Shown here: piece by piece, positions 8,606 to 18,480 of the stretch
Layout: each line of letters starts with the position of its first letter
How positions within the stretch are numbered: the first letter of the stretch is position 1
Source: Hyphomicrobiales bacterium
GTDB taxonomy: Bacteria; Pseudomonadota; Alphaproteobacteria; Rhizobiales; Rhizobiaceae
Direction of reading: 5' to 3'
Assembly: GCA_900467745.1 (NCBI GenBank)
Contig: UBQW01000043.1
Span: 107,373 to 171,372 of the forward strand
DNA length: 64,000 nt
Program-made: the position numbers and the translations under genes
Notes under the pieces: model-generated
The model's database searches: none
Told to the model about the DNA's origin: nothing
The model's input: the letters and a program-made list of their open reading frames with translations, nothing else

Positions 8606-8764
8606 ATGCGCCGCTTTCACTCTCTTGCCCTGGCCGGAGCGCTTGTCGTCACCGCCTTCATAGCCACGGCCTGCACCACGACGGAGCAGAGCCGCGATGC
8701 CAGCATGCCGCTAAATTCGGCCTGCGCCTACGGCTTCAACAATGACCGGCCGTGCAGCTATTGA
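8606..8764 (+). CDS. small lipoprotein, 52 residues
   Basis: A short gene with an excellent ribosome site (AAAGGAGGAG five bases before the ATG). The product starts MRRFHSLALAGALVVTAFIATAC, a signal peptide ending at a candidate lipobox Cys23, then TTTEQSRDASMP and a Cys-containing tail ending NNDRPCSY. It is probably a lipidated envelope protein; two further Cys (40 and 50) could form a disulfide. Function unknown. It sits 68 bases upstream of crcB. Confidence 0.65.
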   Translation: MRRFHSLALAGALVVTAFIATACTTTEQSRDASMPLNSACAYGFNNDRPCSY

Positions 8765-8832
8765 GGGAGTGGGGTGAACCGTATCGATAGCTGTCAATTG
8801 GCAACGCACCCCGCCTGCGCTACACCAACGGC

Positions 8833-9210
8833 ATGATCCAGGCTCTTCTCGTCGCCGTCGGCGGCGCCATCGGTTCCGTGCTTCGCTATTATGTCGGTCA
8901 GTGGTCGTTACGGCTGATGGGCCCGAACTTTCCGTGGGGGACGCTTGTCGTCAATGTTGTGGGATGTTTCGTGATCGGCGTTTTCGCGGAGCTGATCGCG
9001 CGGCGTTTCAATGCGTCGAACGAATTGCGGCTTTTGCTGATCACCGGGTTTCTCGGTGGCTTCACGACGTTCTCCGCCTTTTCGCTGGATGCGATCTCGC
9101 TGATCGAGCGCGGGGCGATGGCGTCGGCGGCGGTCTATATGGTGGCGAGTGTCGGGCTGTCGATGGCGGCGGTTTTTGCCGGGCTTGCGATGATGCGGGC
9201 GTTGATCTGA
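8833..9210 (+). CDS. crcB: fluoride channel CrcB/Fluc
   Basis: 125 residues with four hydrophobic helices, the usual Fluc subunit size. The family signatures are present: GGAIGSVLRYYVG near the N-terminus, WGTLVVNVVGCF with the conserved Asn, and GFLGGFTTFSAFSLD with the pore Phe/Thr/Ser residues. It forms dual-topology dimers that export fluoride. No fluoride riboswitch is visible in the 68 bases upstream. It heads the Rhizobiales-type run crcB-rluC-HAD-ATP12. Confidence 0.94.
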   Translation: MIQALLVAVGGAIGSVLRYYVGQWSLRLMGPNFPWGTLVVNVVGCFVIGVFAELIARRFNASNELRLLLITGFLGGFTTFSAFSLDAISLIERGAMASAAVYMVASVGLSMAAVFAGLAMMRALI

Positions 9211-9309
9211 GGTCTTCTGAGATTCAGGTTTCCGTTTTTGCGTAAAATGCTCTAAAGCCAGCGGCAAAGGCCGCGCCTGGTGCCGGCAACTCTTTCCGAA
9301 AGTACAGAC

Positions 9310-10302
9310 ATGGCTGGCATTGAACATATTACCGTCGAAGCCGACGAGGCGGGCATGCGCCTCGATCGTTGGTTCAAGATCCACTATCCCGGCCTCGGAT
9401 TCGGTCCGCTGCAGAAGCTGATGCGTTCCGGCCAGGTGCGTGTCGATGGCGGTCGCGTGAAAACCGATGCGCGCGTGCAGCCGGGGCAAGTGGTGCGCGT
9501 GCCGCCGCTCGATGTCGACGCCAAGAAGGCCGGGCCGATCGCCAGCCATGATCTCAAGCATGGCGGTGACTACGAGCTGTTGCAGCGCATGGTGCTGCAT
9601 GAAGACGACAAGGTGATCGTGCTCAACAAGCCGGCCGGCCTTGCGGTGCAGGGCGGTTCCGGGGTGACGCGCAACATCGACAAGATGCTGGAGGCCTGGA
9701 CGAGCCCGAAGGGCGAGAAGCCGCGCCTCGTGCACCGTCTCGACCGGGATACGTCGGGCGTGCTCGTCATCGCCCGTACGCGCGGTGCCGCGCAGAAGCT
9801 GACGGCGGCGTTTCGCGAGCGCGACACCAAGAAGACCTATTGGTCGCTGGTGAAGGGCGTGCCGCGCAAGCACGAGGACAAGATCTCGACCTGGCTGGTG
9901 AAGGAGCAGACGCCTGACGGTGACCGAATGCGGGTCTGCAAGCACGGCGAGGAGGGCGCCGATCACGCGATCTCCTATTACAAGGTGCGCGAGACGGCGG
10001 CGCAGAACCTCGCCTGGCTGGAGATGGAGCCCTATACCGGCCGCACCCACCAGCTGCGCGTCCACGCGCTGCATATCGGCCATCCGATTATCGGCGACCC
10101 CAAGTATTTCGACGACGACCACAATTGGGATTTCCCCGGCGGTATCCAGAAGCGGCTGCACCTGCATGCACGCAAGATCGACATTCCGCATCCGAACGGC
10201 GGGCGCCTGCGGGTGACCGCGCCGCTGCCGCCGCATATGGTCCAGACCTGGAACCTGCTTGGCCTCGATCTGGCTGAGGCGGATCGGGAAGATTTTGAAT
10301 GA
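9310..10302 (+). CDS. rluC: RluA-family 23S rRNA pseudouridine synthase, RluC-like
   Basis: 330 residues. An N-terminal S4-like RNA-binding domain (MRLDRWFKIHYPG...LQKLMRSGQVRVDG) is followed by the catalytic domain with HRLDRDTSG, catalytic Asp145, and GRTHQLRVH further on. RluC/RluD-type enzymes modify uridines in 23S rRNA; the exact sites cannot be read from sequence. The ATG at 9310 is preferred to a GTG at 9280. The stop overlaps the start of the next gene (ATGA), so the two are translationally coupled. Confidence 0.9.
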   Translation: MAGIEHITVEADEAGMRLDRWFKIHYPGLGFGPLQKLMRSGQVRVDGGRVKTDARVQPGQVVRVPPLDVDAKKAGPIASHDLKHGGDYELLQRMVLHEDDKVIVLNKPAGLAVQGGSGVTRNIDKMLEAWTSPKGEKPRLVHRLDRDTSGVLVIARTRGAAQKLTAAFRERDTKKTYWSLVKGVPRKHEDKISTWLVKEQTPDGDRMRVCKHGEEGADHAISYYKVRETAAQNLAWLEMEPYTGRTHQLRVHALHIGHPIIGDPKYFDDDHNWDFPGGIQKRLHLHARKIDIPHPNGGRLRVTAPLPPHMVQTWNLLGLDLAEADREDFE

Positions 10303-10964
10303 GTTCAGGCATGAAACTGGCATTGTTTGATTGCGACGGCACGCTTGTCGATAGCGCCGCGCTGATCCATGAGGTGATGGCGCGCACCTTCGTGCATTTC
10401 GGCCATGACCGGCCCGAACTCTCGCGGACGAAGGCGATCATCGGCCTGACGCTCGATATCGCCATCGCGCGCATGCAGGGCAAGCCGCATGTGGACGACG
10501 AGGCGGTGGCGATGACCGCGCATTACAAGGCGATCTACGCCGATGTGCGCGCCGAAGCCGGCGTCGACGTGCCGCTGTTCGATGGCATCAGCGAGTTGAT
10601 CCGCACGCTGGCCGGCAAGGACGAGGTGCTGATCGGTGCCGTGACCGGCAAGTCGCGCCGTGGGTTGGTTCATATTCTTGAGACGCATGGTTTTTCGCGT
10701 GAGTTCATCGTGTCGCGCACCGCCGACGATTGCCCGTCGAAGCCGCATCCGGCCATGGTGACGGAATGCTGCAGCGAAACGGGGATGAATCCCGCCGATA
10801 CCATTGTCATCGGCGACGCGATTTACGATATGCAGATGGCAAAGGCTGCGGGCGCCACAGCGATCGGCGTGTCCTGGGGCTATGCAAGCGTCGAAGACCT
10901 TGTCGCGGCCGGCGCCGATACGATCGCCTACCATCCGGCCGATATACTGAAGCATTTTTCCTGA
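10299..10964 (+). CDS. HAD-superfamily phosphatase, phosphoglycolate phosphatase-like
   Basis: 221 residues. Motif I is FDCDGTLVDS (Asp11, Asp13), motif II TGKSRRG in the middle, motif III/IV SKPHPAM and VIGDAIYDMQMA. The cap domain inserted after motif I marks subfamily IA, as in Gph. A second Gph-like protein is at 25.5 kb, which is the better candidate for true phosphoglycolate phosphatase. The 4-base overlap with rluC and the ATP12 gene eight bases downstream indicate one operon. Confidence 0.88.
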   Translation: MSSGMKLALFDCDGTLVDSAALIHEVMARTFVHFGHDRPELSRTKAIIGLTLDIAIARMQGKPHVDDEAVAMTAHYKAIYADVRAEAGVDVPLFDGISELIRTLAGKDEVLIGAVTGKSRRGLVHILETHGFSREFIVSRTADDCPSKPHPAMVTECCSETGMNPADTIVIGDAIYDMQMAKAAGATAIGVSWGYASVEDLVAAGADTIAYHPADILKHFS

Positions 10965-10972
10965 GGTGAGCC

Positions 10973-11767
10973 ATGCGTGATCTGTTGAACGACCTGTCCG
11001 AGGGGCTGAGCCATCCCGATCCGATCCGCCGCGCGCAGATCCAGATGAAGAAGGCGCTGCCCAAGCGCTTCTACAAGGACGTCTCGGTGAGCGAGGCGCA
11101 AGGCACCGACGTTGGCTTCGTCGTCGAACTCGACGGCAAGGCCGTGCGCACGCCGGCCCGCAATCTTCTGGCGGCTCCGACGCGCAAGCTTGCCGAACTG
11201 ATGGCGGAAGAGTGGAAGGCGCAGGGCGACGAGATCGATCCGGGCTCCATGCCGTTGACCAAGCTGATCAACACGGCGATCGACGGTGTTTCGACCGACA
11301 CGCAGGCCGTCTTCGAAGACATCTTGCGCTTTTCCGGCACCGACATGCTCTGCTACCGCGCCGAGGGTCCGGAAGAGCTGGTGGCGCGGCAGACCAAGCT
11401 CTGGGATCCGGTGCTTGACTGGGCGTCGAATACGCTCGGCGCGCGCTTCATCCTCGCCGAGGGCATTGTACACCAGCAGCAGCCGCAGAGCGCGATTGCG
11501 GCGTTTTCGGCGGCGCTGCGCAAGCACGACAATGCGATCGCGCTTGCCGTGCTGCACACGATCACGACGCTGACGGGATCGGCACTTCTGGCGCTGGCTT
11601 TTGCCGAAGGCGAGATCGACGAAAACGAAGTGTGGTCGCTGGCGCATCTCGAAGAAGACTGGACGATCGAGCACTGGGGCAGCGACGAAGAGGCGGAAGA
11701 ACGCCGGACGCTGCGTCTCATCGATTTTCTGGCGGCCACGCGTGCTTTTTTGGCACTAAAGGGCTGA
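10973..11767 (+). CDS. ATP12-family F1-ATPase assembly chaperone
   Basis: 264 residues with the ATP12 pattern: KRFYKDVSVSEAQG, VELDGKAVRTPARNLLAAPTRKLAELMAEEW, then MPLTKLINTAIDGV and ETDMLCYRAEGPEELV-like text around residues 120-140. In mitochondria ATP12 binds the alpha subunit of F1 during assembly; the alphaproteobacterial homologues are assumed to do the same. Cytosolic, no signal. Eight bases after the HAD gene, last in the rluC operon. Confidence 0.92.
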   Translation: MRDLLNDLSEGLSHPDPIRRAQIQMKKALPKRFYKDVSVSEAQGTDVGFVVELDGKAVRTPARNLLAAPTRKLAELMAEEWKAQGDEIDPGSMPLTKLINTAIDGVSTDTQAVFEDILRFSGTDMLCYRAEGPEELVARQTKLWDPVLDWASNTLGARFILAEGIVHQQQPQSAIAAFSAALRKHDNAIALAVLHTITTLTGSALLALAFAEGEIDENEVWSLAHLEEDWTIEHWGSDEEAEERRTLRLIDFLAATRAFLALKG

Positions 11768-11836
11768 AATAGATTGCCATGACCGTCTTTATGGCGAAGA
11801 TCGCGACTCTTAATGGGGTGGACGCGGTTTTTCGTC

Positions 11837-12313
11837 ATGAATATGTTTCAGTCGGTTATTTCCAAGGTTTTACTGTCTTTTCTCGCGCTCGTTTCGGGTC
11901 TGGCGCTGATTTCCTGCGGCTCGCTGATGCCGAAGGAGCCGCCGGGGCCGATCTATGACGTGCGCAGCGCCGTGGTCCTATCCGGACCGAAAGTGCCGCC
12001 CGCCGTGCTTGCCGGTGTGGGCGATCGTGTCAACAAGGCGATCAACGCCACCGTTCGCACCGAGGTCTATCCACGCGTCGTGCTCACCATCCGCGTCGTT
12101 TCCGTCACCACGGGGCAGGGATACGACAAGAGCCAGAGCTCTGCCAATGTAACCGTCGATGCGGCTTCCGTCGACGACGGTACTGTCATCGCCGTGTCGA
12201 AATTCGATGTGCTCAGCCGCTCGAACCTTTCGGACGCATCCGACGAAATTCTTGCTGAAAACATCTCAGCGCGCATCCGGTCGATCTTCACGCTCAGCCC
12301 GGGGTCGGAATAA
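11837..12313 (+). CDS. lipoprotein of unknown function
   Basis: About 158 residues. The start MNMFQSVISKVLLSFLALVSGLALISC is a lipoprotein signal ending at a lipobox Cys, followed by GSLMPKEPPGPIYDVRSAVVLSGP. The rest alternates short beta-like segments (VVLTIRVVSVTTG, NVTVDAASVDDGTVIAVSKFDVLS) and ends in a helix. An in-frame ATG at 11813 would add eight residues; none of the candidate starts has a clear ribosome site. It is 23 bases upstream of pccB, perhaps by chance. Not recognised. Confidence 0.7.
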   Translation: MNMFQSVISKVLLSFLALVSGLALISCGSLMPKEPPGPIYDVRSAVVLSGPKVPPAVLAGVGDRVNKAINATVRTEVYPRVVLTIRVVSVTTGQGYDKSQSSANVTVDAASVDDGTVIAVSKFDVLSRSNLSDASDEILAENISARIRSIFTLSPGSE

Positions 12314-12336
12314 GCGCGCCGCAACGGGAGGTCGCC

Positions 12337-13869
<1,533 letters not shown>

Positions 13870-13994
13870 GGTGAAGATGTCGTGGAAAAATGATGAAAAT
13901 CAAGTGGATGTGATGGGAGCATCAGAAATCGTGACTTCTCTGTTTTCAACCAGATCGCTAACGCTCCTCTGTCTTATGACTTAAGGAGAGACTT

Positions 13995-14387
13995 ATGCCC
14001 AGTTTCGAACGCCTCAACGCGTACCAGCCCTACGCGCTGGCTGCGCTCCGTATTGTTACCGCCCTGCTTTTCATCGAGCACGGCACGATGAAGCTTTTCG
14101 CCTTCCCAATCCCACAGGGTGCCGGCGGTCCGCTGTCGCCGCTGTTCCTGTTCGCGGCCCTGCTTGAGTTCGTCGGCGGCATCGCGATCCTCGTCGGCTT
14201 CCTGACCCGTCCGGTTGCCTTCATCCTCGCTGGCCAGATGGCTGTCGCCTACTTCATGGCGCACTACCCGAGCGGCTTCTTCCCTGCCGTAAACGGTGGT
14301 GCCGAAGCAATCCTCTACTGCTTTGTCTTCCTGTTCCTGGTCTTCGCAGGCGCGAGCGCATTCGCGATCGACAAGCGCAACGCATAA
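13995..14387 (+). CDS. DoxX-family membrane protein
   Basis: 130 residues with four hydrophobic segments and the DoxX pattern (ALRIVTALLFIEHGTMKLF, then GGPLSPLFLFAALLEFVGGIAILVGFLTRPVAFILAGQMAVAYFMAH). The ATG follows TTAAGGAGAGACTT. Members are small inner-membrane proteins linked in various bacteria to quinone or thiol redox, without a settled role. It stands alone with its own strong terminator. Confidence 0.85.
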   Translation: MPSFERLNAYQPYALAALRIVTALLFIEHGTMKLFAFPIPQGAGGPLSPLFLFAALLEFVGGIAILVGFLTRPVAFILAGQMAVAYFMAHYPSGFFPAVNGGAEAILYCFVFLFLVFAGASAFAIDKRNA

Positions 14388-14441
14388 TCGGCGCGTTTGC
14401 CGAGACGACAATTCAGATGCGTCGGGGACGAGCGCATCGAC

Positions 14442-14467
14442 CGATCGGCCCCTTCGGGGGCCGATCG
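14442..14467 (+). terminator. rho-independent terminator after the DoxX gene
   Basis: An 11-bp stem CGATCGGCCCC/GGGGCCGATCG closed by a TTCG tetraloop, followed by TGTTT on the plus strand. Confidence 0.85.
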
Positions 14468-14483
14468 TGTTTCAGGAGCCTTA

Positions 14484-15317
14484 TCAGCCGAGACGCTCGG
14501 CGTGCCACTTCAGGTGATCGTCCATGAAGGTGGAGATGAAGTAGTAGGAGTGGTCGTAGCGCTCGTGCATGCGCAGCGTGAGCTTGATGTCGGTGTCCTT
14601 GATCGCCTCTTCGAAGAGCCAGGGGCGCAGGCCGTTTTCCAGGAAGCCATCGGCCTTGCCCTGGTCGATCAGGAATTCGGGGAAGCGTGCGCCATCCTTG
14701 ACCAAGGCGCAGGCATCGTACTGGCGCCATGTGGTGCGGTCGGCGCCAAGATATTTTTCGAAGGCGGGGGCGGACCAATCGGCGGTCGAGGGCTCGACGA
14801 TCGGCGCGAAGGCCGAGCAGCTCTTGAAGCGGCCGGGGTTCTTCAGCGCGATGGTCATGGCCCCGTGGCCGCCCATGGAATGGCCGAAGATGCCCTGGCG
14901 ATCCATGTCCATGCGGAAGTGCGGGCGGATGAAGGCGGGCAATTCCTCGGTGATGTAAGTGTACATCTGATAGTTTTCGGCCCAGGGCTCTTCGGTGGCA
15001 TTCAGATAGAAGCCGGCGCCCTTGCCCATCTGCCAGTTGGTCAGTTCGTCCGGGACGTCGTTACCGCGCGGGCTCACATCGGGGCAGACGATGATCAGGC
15101 CAAGCTCGGCCGCCATGCGGCGGTACTCGCCCTTTTCCATGGCGTTGGCGTGGGTGCAGGTGAGGCCCGAGAGGTACCAGAGGACAGGGCAGGGCTTTTC
15201 GATCGCCTGTGGGGGCACGAAGACCGCGAAGGTCATGTCGCACTTCAGGGCCTCGGAGGTGTGCGTGAAAACGCCCTGCATGCCGCCAAAGGCGGTCGCC
15301 TGGGAAATGATGTTCAT
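14484..15317 (-). CDS. fghA: S-formylglutathione hydrolase
   Basis: 277 residues, the same length as E. coli FrmB. It hydrolyses S-formylglutathione to formate and glutathione, the last step of glutathione-dependent formaldehyde oxidation. GHSMGGHGAM gives nucleophile Ser147; WYLSGLTCTHAN and CPDVSPRGNDVP are family blocks. The ATG at 15317 follows AGGAGA, which lies inside the last codons of the upstream DUF188 gene; only one base separates the two. Works with FrmA and Gfa in this same cluster. Confidence 0.95.
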   Translation of the reverse strand: MNIISQATAFGGMQGVFTHTSEALKCDMTFAVFVPPQAIEKPCPVLWYLSGLTCTHANAMEKGEYRRMAAELGLIIVCPDVSPRGNDVPDELTNWQMGKGAGFYLNATEEPWAENYQMYTYITEELPAFIRPHFRMDMDRQGIFGHSMGGHGAMTIALKNPGRFKSCSAFAPIVEPSTADWSAPAFEKYLGADRTTWRQYDACALVKDGARFPEFLIDQGKADGFLENGLRPWLFEEAIKDTDIKLTLRMHERYDHSYYFISTFMDDHLKWHAERLG

Positions 15318-15318
15318 T

Positions 15319-15786
15319 CTATTCTCCTGGTGGTGGCGTGACAGCCTTGGCGCGGCGGCACAGCCGATCGAATGTTTCGAGAAAACGGGAGCGGTCCTTC
15401 GGGCTGAAAGCGGCGTTGTAGCCCTTGCTTTCGCCTGTTTCGCGCAGATGCGCGCCGAGATCGCGCATGGCCGAGGCCATGCCGATATTGGTGTCGTCGA
15501 AGACACGGCCGGTGGGGCCGGTGACGAAGGCGCCCGCCGCGACGCAACGCACCGCGAGCGGCACGTCGGCGGTGACCACCACGTCGCCCGATCCGCAATG
15601 TTCGGCGATCCAATTGTCGGCGGCGTCGAAGGCATTGGAGACGATGACGTTGTGCACCATCGGATCGCGCGAGGGGCGCAGGCCGGAATTGGCGACGAAG
15701 GTCACTTCGATGCCGAGCCGCTCGGCGACCTTGAGGACCTCGGGCTTGACCGGGCAGGCGTCTGCGTCAACGTAGATATGGTGCAT
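15319..15786 (-). CDS. YaiI/YqxD (DUF188, UPF0178) family protein
   Basis: 155 residues with the family signatures YVDADACPVK at the N-terminus, VANSGLRPSRDPMVHNVIVSNAFDAADNWI, and GDVVVTADVPLAVRCVAAGAFVTGPTGRVFDDTNIG. The fold is PIN-like and acidic residues suggest metal binding, but no function is established. It is one base upstream of fghA, so the two are co-transcribed; a role in formaldehyde metabolism is not implied by the family. Confidence 0.9.
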   Translation of the reverse strand: MHHIYVDADACPVKPEVLKVAERLGIEVTFVANSGLRPSRDPMVHNVIVSNAFDAADNWIAEHCGSGDVVVTADVPLAVRCVAAGAFVTGPTGRVFDDTNIGMASAMRDLGAHLRETGESKGYNAAFSPKDRSRFLETFDRLCRRAKAVTPPPGE

Positions 15787-15899
15787 GGGTGTTTGTCGGT
15801 GTCCTGTCTATGCGCTCGTGCGATGGCTCCGGTTCGTTGCTTGGCGGCGCGAAGGGAGCGGGGGCTTGGTACCAAATATTTCAATCATTTGCGAGGGGG

Positions 15900-15933
15900 A
15901 CCAGCGATGTCGTTGACCGGTGACATCGCTGGT
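15900..15933. repeat. hairpin, 12-bp arms, downstream of gfa
   Basis: ACCAGCGATGTC and GACATCGCTGGT are perfect arms around a 10-base loop. On the plus strand TTTC follows. It could terminate the gfa transcript weakly, but its arm shares ACCAGCGA with the hairpin at 16711-16746 on the other side of gfa. Confidence 0.6.
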
Positions 15934-15956
15934 TTCATCGATGCCGCGCTCGATCC

Positions 15957-16535
15957 TCACGTCTCCTTCAGCGTGCCGGCCTTCTTCGCGGCGAAGGTCG
16001 CCAGCACGTCCATCAGCGTTGGGTTCAGGCAGTCGTAGGGCGCAAGACCGAGTTCACCGAGGCGGCTGCGAACGCCGGCCATGGCGGAGGGCGGCGTGCC
16101 GCTCTCGATGATCGAGGAGACGAAGGCGGCGAAGGTGGGTTCGGGCCAGCCTGGTTCCTGGAAGCGTTCGGGGTGGACGAAGGACAGGCCCTTGAACGCG
16201 TGATCGCGCTCGACGGGACCGTACATGTGGACGCCGCACTCCCTGCAGGCGTGGCGCTGGATCCGCGCGTCCTTGTCGACGACCGCGAGTTTGTCGCCGT
16301 TTTCGAGGACGGTGACATTGTCGGTCGAGGCGACCGCGACCACCGAGAAGGCGGCTCCCTTGGGCTTCCAGCACTTGGTGCAGCCGCAGGCATGGTTATG
16401 GGCGACCGTGCCCTTGACCGCCACCTTGACCGGGCGGCTGGTGCAGGCGCAGACGAGCGTGCCGCCGCCGAAATTCGCCTGGCCTTTCTTGACCCCGCCA
16501 TCGAGCGCGGGGTGGATCGATACCTGATATGCCAT
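15957..16535 (-). CDS. gfa: S-(hydroxymethyl)glutathione synthase (Gfa)
   Basis: 192 residues, typical Gfa size. It accelerates the adduct of formaldehyde with glutathione, the substrate of FrmA. The zinc-binding Cys pattern of the GFA fold is complete: Cys29/Cys31, Cys50/Cys52/Cys55 (ACGCTKCW) and Cys97/Cys100 (ACREC). FSVVAVASTDNVTVLENGDKL and HPERFQEPGWPEPTFAAFVSSIIESG are specific to Gfa rather than to other GFA-domain proteins. Some in the field consider Gfa a glutathione carrier rather than an enzyme. It forms the pathway with frmA and fghA. Confidence 0.93.
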   Translation of the reverse strand: MAYQVSIHPALDGGVKKGQANFGGGTLVCACTSRPVKVAVKGTVAHNHACGCTKCWKPKGAAFSVVAVASTDNVTVLENGDKLAVVDKDARIQRHACRECGVHMYGPVERDHAFKGLSFVHPERFQEPGWPEPTFAAFVSSIIESGTPPSAMAGVRSRLGELGLAPYDCLNPTLMDVLATFAAKKAGTLKET

Positions 16536-16710
16536 GCTCAGCTTCTCCTCCTCAGCTGCCGATGGCTCCCAAATCAGGACCGATTTGTGAAAAAGCCGCC
16601 GGCCATTTCAAAGTCGTGCCGCATTGCGTGGTGGGTGTGTCTTGGCGCTCCCTTAGCCCTGTTCGGCAGGGTCGGACGCTGGATGCAAATCTAACAAACC
16701 GGCCTTGTGA

Positions 16711-16746
16711 AAACCAGCGAATCCGCATGGTGGGATTCGCTGGTTT
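16711..16746 (-). terminator. rho-independent terminator after the GNAT gene
   Basis: A perfect 14-bp stem AAACCAGCGAATCC/GGATTCGCTGGTTT with an 8-base loop lies 12 bases beyond the stop of the acetyltransferase on the minus strand, where it ends in a run of four T. Confidence 0.8.
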
Positions 16747-16757
16747 GGGTCGTCAGG

Positions 16758-17222
16758 TCAGCGTACTGCCCTGACCATGTCGACGTGGGGGATACCGTCC
16801 TCGAGATATTCCTCGGAGGTCGTCTCGAAGCCGAAGCTGCCGTAGAAGCGGGAGAGGTGGCTCTGGGCGGAGAGGTAGATCGGGGCTTGCGGATAGCGCT
16901 CTTCGCAGACGGAAATGGCTTCGCGCATGACGGCGTCGCCGAGGCGTTTGCCGCGATGATCAGGTGAGACGACGACGCGGCCGATCTTGGCGGGCGCGCG
17001 CTTGTCTGCCGGTGCGAAGATGCGGGCCGCGGCGATCAGGTCTCGGTCCTGCAGTAGGCGCAGGTGCAGGGCGTCCGCATCCTTGCCGTCGAGTTCGGGA
17101 TAAGGGCAGTTCTGCTCGACGACGAAGACGTCGACGCGCATCTTCAGCAACGCGTACAGCTCGACGGCGGAGAGCTCATCGAGCCTCCGCGCGTCGACCG
17201 TATAGTTTGGCTGGGTGATCAA
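16758..17222 (-). CDS. GNAT acetyltransferase, ElaA-like
   Basis: 154 residues of the ElaA type: ELYALLKMRVDVFVVEQNCPYPELDGKDADALHLRL near the N-terminus, then the acetyl-CoA loop VVSPDHRGKRLGDAVM and FYGSFGFETTSEEYLEDGIPHVDMVR. The start is a TTG overlapping the stop of frmA (TTGA), chosen because it gives the normal family length; no ribosome site is obvious, so translation is probably coupled to frmA. The acceptor substrate is unknown. Confidence 0.87.
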   Translation of the reverse strand: MITQPNYTVDARRLDELSAVELYALLKMRVDVFVVEQNCPYPELDGKDADALHLRLLQDRDLIAAARIFAPADKRAPAKIGRVVVSPDHRGKRLGDAVMREAISVCEERYPQAPIYLSAQSHLSRFYGSFGFETTSEEYLEDGIPHVDMVRAVR

Positions 17223-18346
17223 TAGACCACCACGCCGCGGATCGATTCACCCTTGTGCATGAGGTCGAAGCCCTTGTTGATGTCTTCGAGCGGCATGGTG
17301 TGGGTGATCATCGGGTCGATCTGGATCTTGCCTTCCATGTACCAGTCGACGATCTTCGGCACGTCGGTGCGGCCACGCGCGCCGCCGAAGGCCGTGCCCA
17401 TCCAGTTGCGGCCCGTCACCAGCTGGAACGGACGCGTCGAGATCTCCTGGCCGGCGCCGGCGACGCCGATGATGACAGACTTGCCCCAGCCGCGATGCGA
17501 GGATTCCAGCGCCTGGCGCATGACCTTGGTGTTGCCGGTGCAGTCGAAGGTGTAATCGGCGCCGCCGATCAGGTCGCCGTGGCGCTTCGTCATGTTGACC
17601 AGATAGGGCACGATGTCTTCGCCGACTTCCTTCGGATTGACGAAGTGGGTCATGCCGAACTTCTCGCCCCATTCCTTACGATCAGGGTTGATGTCGACGC
17701 CGATGATCATGTCGGCGCCGGCAAGGCGCAGGCCCTGCAGAACGTTCAGACCGATACCGCCGAGACCGAAGACGATCGCGGTCGAGCCGATCTCGACCTT
17801 GGCGGTGTTGATGACGGCGCCGATGCCAGTGGTGACGCCGCAGCCGATGTAGCAGACCTTGTCGAAGGGAGCGTCGGGGTTGATCTTGGCGAGCGCGATC
17901 TCCGGCAGAACGGTGAAGTTCGCGAAGGTCGAGCAGCCCATGTAGTGGTGGATCTTGTCCTTGCCGATCGAGAAGCGCGAGGTGCCGTCAGGCATGACGC
18001 CCTGGCCCTGGGTCGAGCGGATCGATGTGCAGAGGTTGGTCTTGCGCGAGGTGCAGGAATAGCACTCGCGGCATTCCGGGGTGTAGAGCGGAATGACGTG
18101 GTCGCCCTTTTTCAGCGAGGTGACGCCGGGGCCGACGTCGACGACGATACCAGCGCCTTCATGGCCGAGGATCGCCGGAAACAGGCCTTCCGGGTCGGCG
18201 CCCGACAGCGTGAAGTCGTCGGTGTGGCAGATGCCCGTGGCCTTTACCTCGATCAGCACTTCGCCGGCCTTGGGGCCTTCGAGCTGCACGGTCATCACTT
18301 CGAGTGGTTTTCCTGCCTGTACGGCAACAGCGGCGCGAACGTCCAT
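17219..18346 (-). CDS. frmA: S-(hydroxymethyl)glutathione dehydrogenase, class III alcohol dehydrogenase
   Basis: 375 residues. It oxidises S-hydroxymethylglutathione to S-formylglutathione with NAD. Catalytic zinc ligands are in GICHTDDFTLSGADPEGLFP (Cys40) and GHEGAG (His62, Glu63); structural zinc ligands are Cys92, Cys95, Cys98 and Cys106. The nucleotide-binding GLGGIGLNVLQG follows. The ATG at 18346 follows GGAGA. It heads frmA-GNAT on the minus strand; gfa and fghA follow a terminator further on. Confidence 0.96.
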   Translation of the reverse strand: MDVRAAVAVQAGKPLEVMTVQLEGPKAGEVLIEVKATGICHTDDFTLSGADPEGLFPAILGHEGAGIVVDVGPGVTSLKKGDHVIPLYTPECRECYSCTSRKTNLCTSIRSTQGQGVMPDGTSRFSIGKDKIHHYMGCSTFANFTVLPEIALAKINPDAPFDKVCYIGCGVTTGIGAVINTAKVEIGSTAIVFGLGGIGLNVLQGLRLAGADMIIGVDINPDRKEWGEKFGMTHFVNPKEVGEDIVPYLVNMTKRHGDLIGGADYTFDCTGNTKVMRQALESSHRGWGKSVIIGVAGAGQEISTRPFQLVTGRNWMGTAFGGARGRTDVPKIVDWYMEGKIQIDPMITHTMPLEDINKGFDLMHKGESIRGVVVY

Positions 18347-18480
18347 GGTCGTCTCCAATATGCTGATTTGATCGGGCGGACTTTTGCACGCGTAAGGAGC
18401 GCGGCTCAAGGAAAAAGCCGCACCGCTTCGTAAAATCCTTGTCAGATGAGCGGCTTGCGCCGGTCTCTATACCGTCTGCG

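Noticed and set aside
8765..8832. Possible fluoride riboswitch before crcB
   Set aside because: The 68 bases lack the conserved fluoride aptamer blocks.
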